From: a virus
Length of the DNA stretch: 46,569 bases
Strand: one strand, 5' to 3'
Virus record (IMG/VR): IMGVR_UViG_3300010883_000060
Location: 1 to 46,569 of that record
Part shown: positions 42,021 to 46,569 of the stretch, one piece after another
Position numbering within the stretch: position 1 is the first letter of the stretch
Layout of the letters: each line of letters begins with the position of its first letter
Notes under the pieces: generated by a model
Databases searched by the model: none
The model's input: only the letters and a program-made list of their open reading frames with translations
Told to the model about the DNA's origin: nothing
Translations under genes and position numbers: made by a program

Positions 42021-45000
42021 ATGGCAAAGAAGAAAATTGGTAATTATAAGTTTAAACCTGGTATAGGATATGCGGAAAATTTATTTCCAAATGCTTATGC
42101 ACTTTTAAACACAAATAGAGCATTTATCCAAGCAGAAACAGGACAGTTTATCAACGAACGTGTAAGCGATGCTACGGCATTTCAAGCAGATTTAATATCA
42201 CTAGTTGAAGATTTAAAACAAGAAATAGTTTTAGGAACAACTGCTACTCAGCGTTTATGGGGACAAATTGAATTTACTAAAGGTGTTACACAAAAACTAA
42301 CACGTAAAAAAACTTTACAAAGATTAAAAACAGGACTAGCGGCACTTGGTAATGTTAATGGTACTTACCAAACAAACATGGAAAATGCTATTGATGGTCT
42401 TATTAATATAGCAGACAATGGAATTTCTAGTGCAACAGCATTAGTAACAGCAGAACGTACTGCTGAACCTGAAACAAATATAGGATTTTCTGTTACAAGA
42501 ATAAAAAATAATAGAGCGTTTATGATTGCTGAAATAAAAGCATTTATGGATGTAGACACCCCGTCAAATACTGTTACTACTGCAACACATTTTGAAACAA
42601 ACATAGGATTATTACTTGATTGTATTTGTCAAGATATTTCTACAACAGCAAATAACTTAGTAAAAACAATCAACGAAGAAATTTTTGTAATTACAACTCC
42701 GGCAGATAGATCATTAACCGGCGACGGTATGACTAGACTTGGAACTGTAATTAAACAAGTTATTGAAGGTGATTCTGTTGTACGTAGTACAGGAAATACA
42801 CTAACACAAAATACTACAGGAACCAGTGGAAATACAGTATTAGGCGATAGAAGTAAAACACATATCTTAAATACGCAAACAGTTATTGCAAACGGAACTG
42901 TAGCAAGTTTACCAACAGCAGTATATCCTAATTATAGTGACGAACCTTCAGCAGGTAACGCGGCGGCTACTGATTTAGAAAATAACAAAACTGTTGTAGC
43001 AACAAATATAAATGCATTTTATAATTACACTTTTAATCAATCAAAGTGTGAAAGAGATACAGGACTTATTTTAAATGCTTATAAGTTTGATTTGCGCTAT
43101 GGCGGTAATTTCAAAACTTACGATTACGCAAGCAAATATTGGGAAGGAGATGTTGCACAAGTTGATGGAACACGATATCCTGAAATAGATACACATACTT
43201 GGGTAACAGCATTAATTAAAGATTACATTTTTAATAAAACATCATATCCTGCAGAACAATCTGGAACAGTGCAGTTGGTTGCTGGCACTGATGCTGAAAC
43301 TGGTGCAGACACTGTTATTAGTACATTAGGAACTTTATTAACTGACACTATCGCAGGCGGTCTGAGTGCAAGACCTGCGTTCGAAGACACTGGTGCAGGC
43401 TATATTAAATTTCCAGGAAATTATGACTCAAGTGATATATTATTAATTACAAATACTTCTGAGAACATAGTAGTGTATTCATTTAATGATGCAGACAGCG
43501 GTGGCTTTACAGAATTATCAAATCAGTTTAAATCAACTAATGGTGTTGTATACGATAAAGACGAAGATTTTCCAAAATATTTACAAACAACCGATGCTAT
43601 AACAAAAATTTATCTTAATAAAAATACGTCAACAATGTTGGGTGATGATAAATTACAGATTTATGTAGATACAGATGAGTTAATTGTTAGACCATACGAA
43701 TTTGGAACAGATGCAATTGAACGCCAGCGTACTGCTGAACCAATGTCAATGCTTGACGCTGACTTTGAATACGGATTACAACCTACGAAATGGAGTGCTA
43801 TTGCAACCATGCGTGGATATCCAAGTGTGTACGAAATACCTGGAACTGAAACTAGTGTTATAACAGTGGTATCAGATAGTAGTGCAGGCACAGAAGGAGT
43901 TGGTAGTTCATTAATAACAGTAACTACAGCAGGTGCTCATGGATTTGCACTAGGCGATGCTATTACTATTAAAAGTTTAAAACAAGATATACAGGGATAT
44001 AGTAGAGCAGAAGGTGCGTTTATTATTATTTCAGTACCTAATGCAATTAGTTTCCAATATTATGCAAAAGCAAAAGTTGGAGTAAGTGGCAATGTTAACA
44101 TTCAAGCAGAAGCAACCCAATTAAGACAAGCAGGATTTTATACTGGTGCTAGTATTGGTGTTCCTTCATTTAGTATTGAAAGCAATGGTAGTAGTGGTGT
44201 AATTCGTCCATCATTAATAGTTGATAGTGGAGATGACGTTATTCCGTTTACTGTGCAATCCGGCGGTGCTCCTGAAATTGGTGCTCCGATGAGCGCATCC
44301 TCAGGCATTGCGTTAGGTACACAGGTAACTGGTAAAGTTGGCACAGGCGGCATTTCAGTAACCCCAGTAGTTACTGCTGATTACGGTCCAGGCACAACAG
44401 ATATTGATGTACAGAGTGCTACAGGCATTCAACAAAATATGGCGGCAGATAAAGGCGACGGTACTTTAACACTTGTTAATACTGTTGTAGGTAATACAAT
44501 TACTTTTAGTGATGCTACTACTGGTGATATTAAAGGTAACTTAGTATCATATACAGGAATTGAAGGACAAAACGTTGTTAGTTTAGGTTTTGGTGCTTCT
44601 CTTAGTATTAGTAGAGCAAGCGGCAATTATGCACTTGTTGAAATTGTAAACTCAGGTCAAGATTATCAAGTAAATGATGTATTAGAAATACAAGGTGAAT
44701 TTTTAGGAGGCGTTACTCCTACAAACGATTTAACAATTACAGTTAACAGTGTTGATACTGGCGGAGAAATTTTAACTTTAACATTAGCAGGTAGTGCATT
44801 TGACGGTACTGGAAACTTTGGTAACGTTAACGGTACCTATTTAAATGGTAATGGTAATGGCGGCCTTTGGAACGTAGCATATAGTGGTGGAGTATTTACT
44901 AGTACTACATTAACTGATCCAAGTTATCCTGCACAATCAGGTACAACATCAGGCGGTACTGGTACCGGCGTACTGTTAGATTTTACAATTACTAACAATT

Positions 45001-46569
45001 CATATGCAGTTACTATTGATCCATCAGATGCAGGTGTAACAGGTTATAGTGTTAATGATCTTATTGAAGTTGCTGGTACTTCGTTAGGTGGTACTGCTCC
45101 AAATAATGACGCACAAGTTACAATCACAGCAGTAGATAGTAATGGATATCCGACTGCGGCAAGTGTAACAGGTAACGGTGGAAACGCATTAAATAATTAT
45201 ACTAACGTAACGTTTACTACAAACAATTCGGGTATTGGTGCAGGCTTAAACATAAACACTGATGGTGCTGTATACGATGGAACATTTACTGTTCAAGGTA
45301 CAGGCTTTGCAGGCGGTGATACAGTTACCGTATTAGGAACACAAGTAGGCGGTAATACGCCAGCAAACGATATTACTATTACTATTGACACTGTTGATAC
45401 AGGTGGTGAAATTTTAACATTCACTGTAGCAGGTACAGCCGTTAATGTACATTCATATGTTGGTATTGCAAACGGAGTAAATTTAATAGGTTCTGGAGCA
45501 GCCTTTGATATTGTAATTAACGATCTTGCTCAAACGTATAGTGTTACTGTTGCAACTCCTGGTAACAACTATGCACCAAATCAAACTATTGTACTTCAAG
45601 GTACAAATATTGGCGGCGTAACGCCAGACAATGATTTAACATTAACAATTACAGATGTTTCTAATGATTCAACTCTTACAGCAGGCGGAATATTAACTGT
45701 AAATTCTGTAGGTACAGCAGTTAAAGCAACCGCAGGATATGCTGTTGCAGATAGATTAAAAATTAACGGTAGTAACTTCTCAGGAGGCGCAGACGTTACT
45801 AACGATGCAATTATTGAAATTACAGCAGTCGACGCAGACGGAGGCATTACTACATATTCAACTACTGGTACAGCACCAGACGGCAATCAAACATATAACG
45901 AAGTTTCAGGTACAGCAAGTGCTAGTGGTACAAGTGCTACATTTGATATTACTCGAACAGGCACAACTTATACAGCAGTAGTAAATAATGCAGGTGCTAA
46001 CTTTACTACTAGTGAAACTATTACAATTTTAGGTACAGCGTTAGGCGGCGGAACAACAGCAAACGATTGTACAATTACTGTAGATAGTGTAGACGGCAGT
46101 GGAACAATTTTAACATTAACAGCAACAGGTACTGCGTTTAATGGAGGATCATTAAGTGATCAATCAGCAGGCTCAATAACTGGTAGTGGTTCTACTTTTA
46201 ACATAGCAATCGCAGGCGGTACTTATACAGCGACAGTTGCACAAGCAGGACAAGATTACTACACAGGACAAAAGTTTAATGTACTAGGTAATGTGGTAGC
46301 AGGCGCTACACCAACAAACGATTTAGCAATTACAATTTCAGGAGTAAATGCTACAGGTGGTATTACAGCAGTTACGCAATCAGGTACAGCACCAACAGAC
46401 GTTGGTAGTTTTCCAAATGTTACAGCAAATACAGCAGGCGCTTCGGGTAATGGATTAAGTTTAGACGTTGTTAGAGATGGTACATCTGGAGATAGTTCAG
46501 TAGGTACATATAGTATTTCTCTTAACAATGCAGGAAGTGGTTATAATCCAGCAGACAAAGTGAAATTTG
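42021..46569 (+). CDS. Giant repeat structural protein, 5' part (runs off the window)
   Basis: The frame starting at the ATG 42021 (MAKKKIGNYKFKPGIGYAEN) has no stop to the window end, giving at least 1516 residues. Three degenerate copies of a helical unit appear near the N-terminus (NRAFIQAETGQFI, NRAFMIAEIKAFM, and one with CERDTGLILNAYKFDLRYGG then NFKT), related to the insertions in the gene at 28446. From about residue 870 the protein is made of at least eight beta repeats of 60-100 residues with the signature I-x-G-x-x-L/I-G-G-x-T-P-x-N-D-L-x-I-T-V. Low Cys content and Thr/Gly/Asn richness suit a long extracellular fibre. No ribosome-binding site is clear; coupling to the upstream gene is likely. 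Confidence 0.78.
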   Translation, partial: MAKKKIGNYKFKPGIGYAENLFPNAYALLNTNRAFIQAETGQFINERVSDATAFQADLISLVEDLKQEIVLGTTATQRLWGQIEFTKGVTQKLTRKKTLQRLKTGLAALGNVNGTYQTNMENAIDGLINIADNGISSATALVTAERTAEPETNIGFSVTRIKNNRAFMIAEIKAFMDVDTPSNTVTTATHFETNIGLLLDCICQDISTTANNLVKTINEEIFVITTPADRSLTGDGMTRLGTVIKQVIEGDSVVRSTGNTLTQNTTGTSGNTVLGDRSKTHILNTQTVIANGTVASLPTAVYPNYSDEPSAGNAAATDLENNKTVVATNINAFYNYTFNQSKCERDTGLILNAYKFDLRYGGNFKTYDYASKYWEGDVAQVDGTRYPEIDTHTWVTALIKDYIFNKTSYPAEQSGTVQLVAGTDAETGADTVISTLGTLLTDTIAGGLSARPAFEDTGAGYIKFPGNYDSSDILLITNTSENIVVYSFNDADSGGFTELSNQFKSTNGVVYDKDEDFPKYLQTTDAITKIYLNKNTSTMLGDDKLQIYVDTDELIVRPYEFGTDAIERQRTAEPMSMLDADFEYGLQPTKWSAIATMRGYPSVYEIPGTETSVITVVSDSSAGTEGVGSSLITVTTAGAHGFALGDAITIKSLKQDIQGYSRAEGAFIIISVPNAISFQYYAKAKVGVSGNVNIQAEATQLRQAGFYTGASIGVPSFSIESNGSSGVIRPSLIVDSGDDVIPFTVQSGGAPEIGAPMSASSGIALGTQVTGKVGTGGISVTPVVTADYGPGTTDIDVQSATGIQQNMAADKGDGTLTLVNTVVGNTITFSDATTGDIKGNLVSYTGIEGQNVVSLGFGASLSISRASGNYALVEIVNSGQDYQVNDVLEIQGEFLGGVTPTNDLTITVNSVDTGGEILTLTLAGSAFDGTGNFGNVNGTYLNGNGNGGLWNVAYSGGVFTSTTLTDPSYPAQSGTTSGGTGTGVLLDFTITNNSYAVTIDPSDAGVTGYSVNDLIEVAGTSLGGTAPNNDAQVTITAVDSNGYPTAASVTGNGGNALNNYTNVTFTTNNSGIGAGLNINTDGAVYDGTFTVQGTGFAGGDTVTVLGTQVGGNTPANDITITIDTVDTGGEILTFTVAGTAVNVHSYVGIANGVNLIGSGAAFDIVINDLAQTYSVTVATPGNNYAPNQTIVLQGTNIGGVTPDNDLTLTITDVSNDSTLTAGGILTVNSVGTAVKATAGYAVADRLKINGSNFSGGADVTNDAIIEITAVDADGGITTYSTTGTAPDGNQTYNEVSGTASASGTSATFDITRTGTTYTAVVNNAGANFTTSETITILGTALGGGTTANDCTITVDSVDGSGTILTLTATGTAFNGGSLSDQSAGSITGSGSTFNIAIAGGTYTATVAQAGQDYYTGQKFNVLGNVVAGATPTNDLAITISGVNATGGITAVTQSGTAPTDVGSFPNVTANTAGASGNGLSLDVVRDGTSGDSSVGTYSISLNNAGSGYNPADKVKF

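Overview
The window is about 46.6 kb of AT-rich DNA from a marine T4-like myovirus. It holds part of the virion structural region, with every gene on the + strand. The identification rests on a run of recognisable T4-type head genes: portal gp20, a gp67-like acidic core protein, the gp21 prohead protease, the gp22 scaffold and the gp23 major capsid protein. T4-like late-promoter octamers (NATAAATA) recur in front of structural genes. The style of the fibre genes and the carbamoyltransferase fit marine T4-like phages of SAR11 or picocyanobacteria, but the window holds no photosynthesis gene or tRNA that would fix the host. No stretch over 300 bases lacks a gene.

Layout. (1) 1-8250, head module: the end of a tape-measure-like protein, the portal, two small genes (one a DUF115/MptE-like Rossmann protein), then gp67-like, gp21, gp22 and gp23. 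(2) 8271-9137, a self-contained cassette between the capsid gene and the accessory structural genes. It has a host-type sigma-70 promoter, a Sec-secreted polysaccharide-lyase-like gene, and a 27-bp copy of the gp23 terminator at each end. (3) 9258-12908, small accessory structural genes, ending with a 10 percent cysteine, glycine-rich adhesin-like protein. (4) 12951-33850, four giant fibre-like genes of 1402-1705 codons with small beta-sandwich genes and a cupredoxin-domain gene between them. They share a pectin-lyase-like beta-helix and related motifs but carry different insertions: LamG-like, BNR/Asp-box, CBM5/12-like arrays and an unnamed helical domain. (5) 33873-36890, a small fibre-type protein, two more copies of the Cys-rich family (one broken by a single-base frameshift) and an unrecognised gene. 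(6) 36983-40611, a glycan cassette: GT9-type glycosyltransferase, SGNH hydrolase and NodU/CmcH carbamoyltransferase. (7) 40657-46569, more structural genes, ending in a giant repeat protein that runs off the window.

Regulation. Five genes or gene groups have a late octamer only 18-20 nt before the start codon, giving very short leaders. At two genes (8381 and 40657) the promoter lies in an 18-nt loop between inverted repeats whose 3' arm covers the ribosome-binding region. This matches the known T4 e/soc/I-TevI arrangement, in which read-through RNA is translationally silent and promoter-proximal RNA is active.

Themes for follow-up are the mobile-looking secreted lyase cassette, the Cys-rich adhesin family, copper-site and degenerate cupredoxin domains in virion proteins, and modular glycan-binding fibres next to glycan-modifying enzymes. 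All functions are inferred from reading the sequence; no database search was run.
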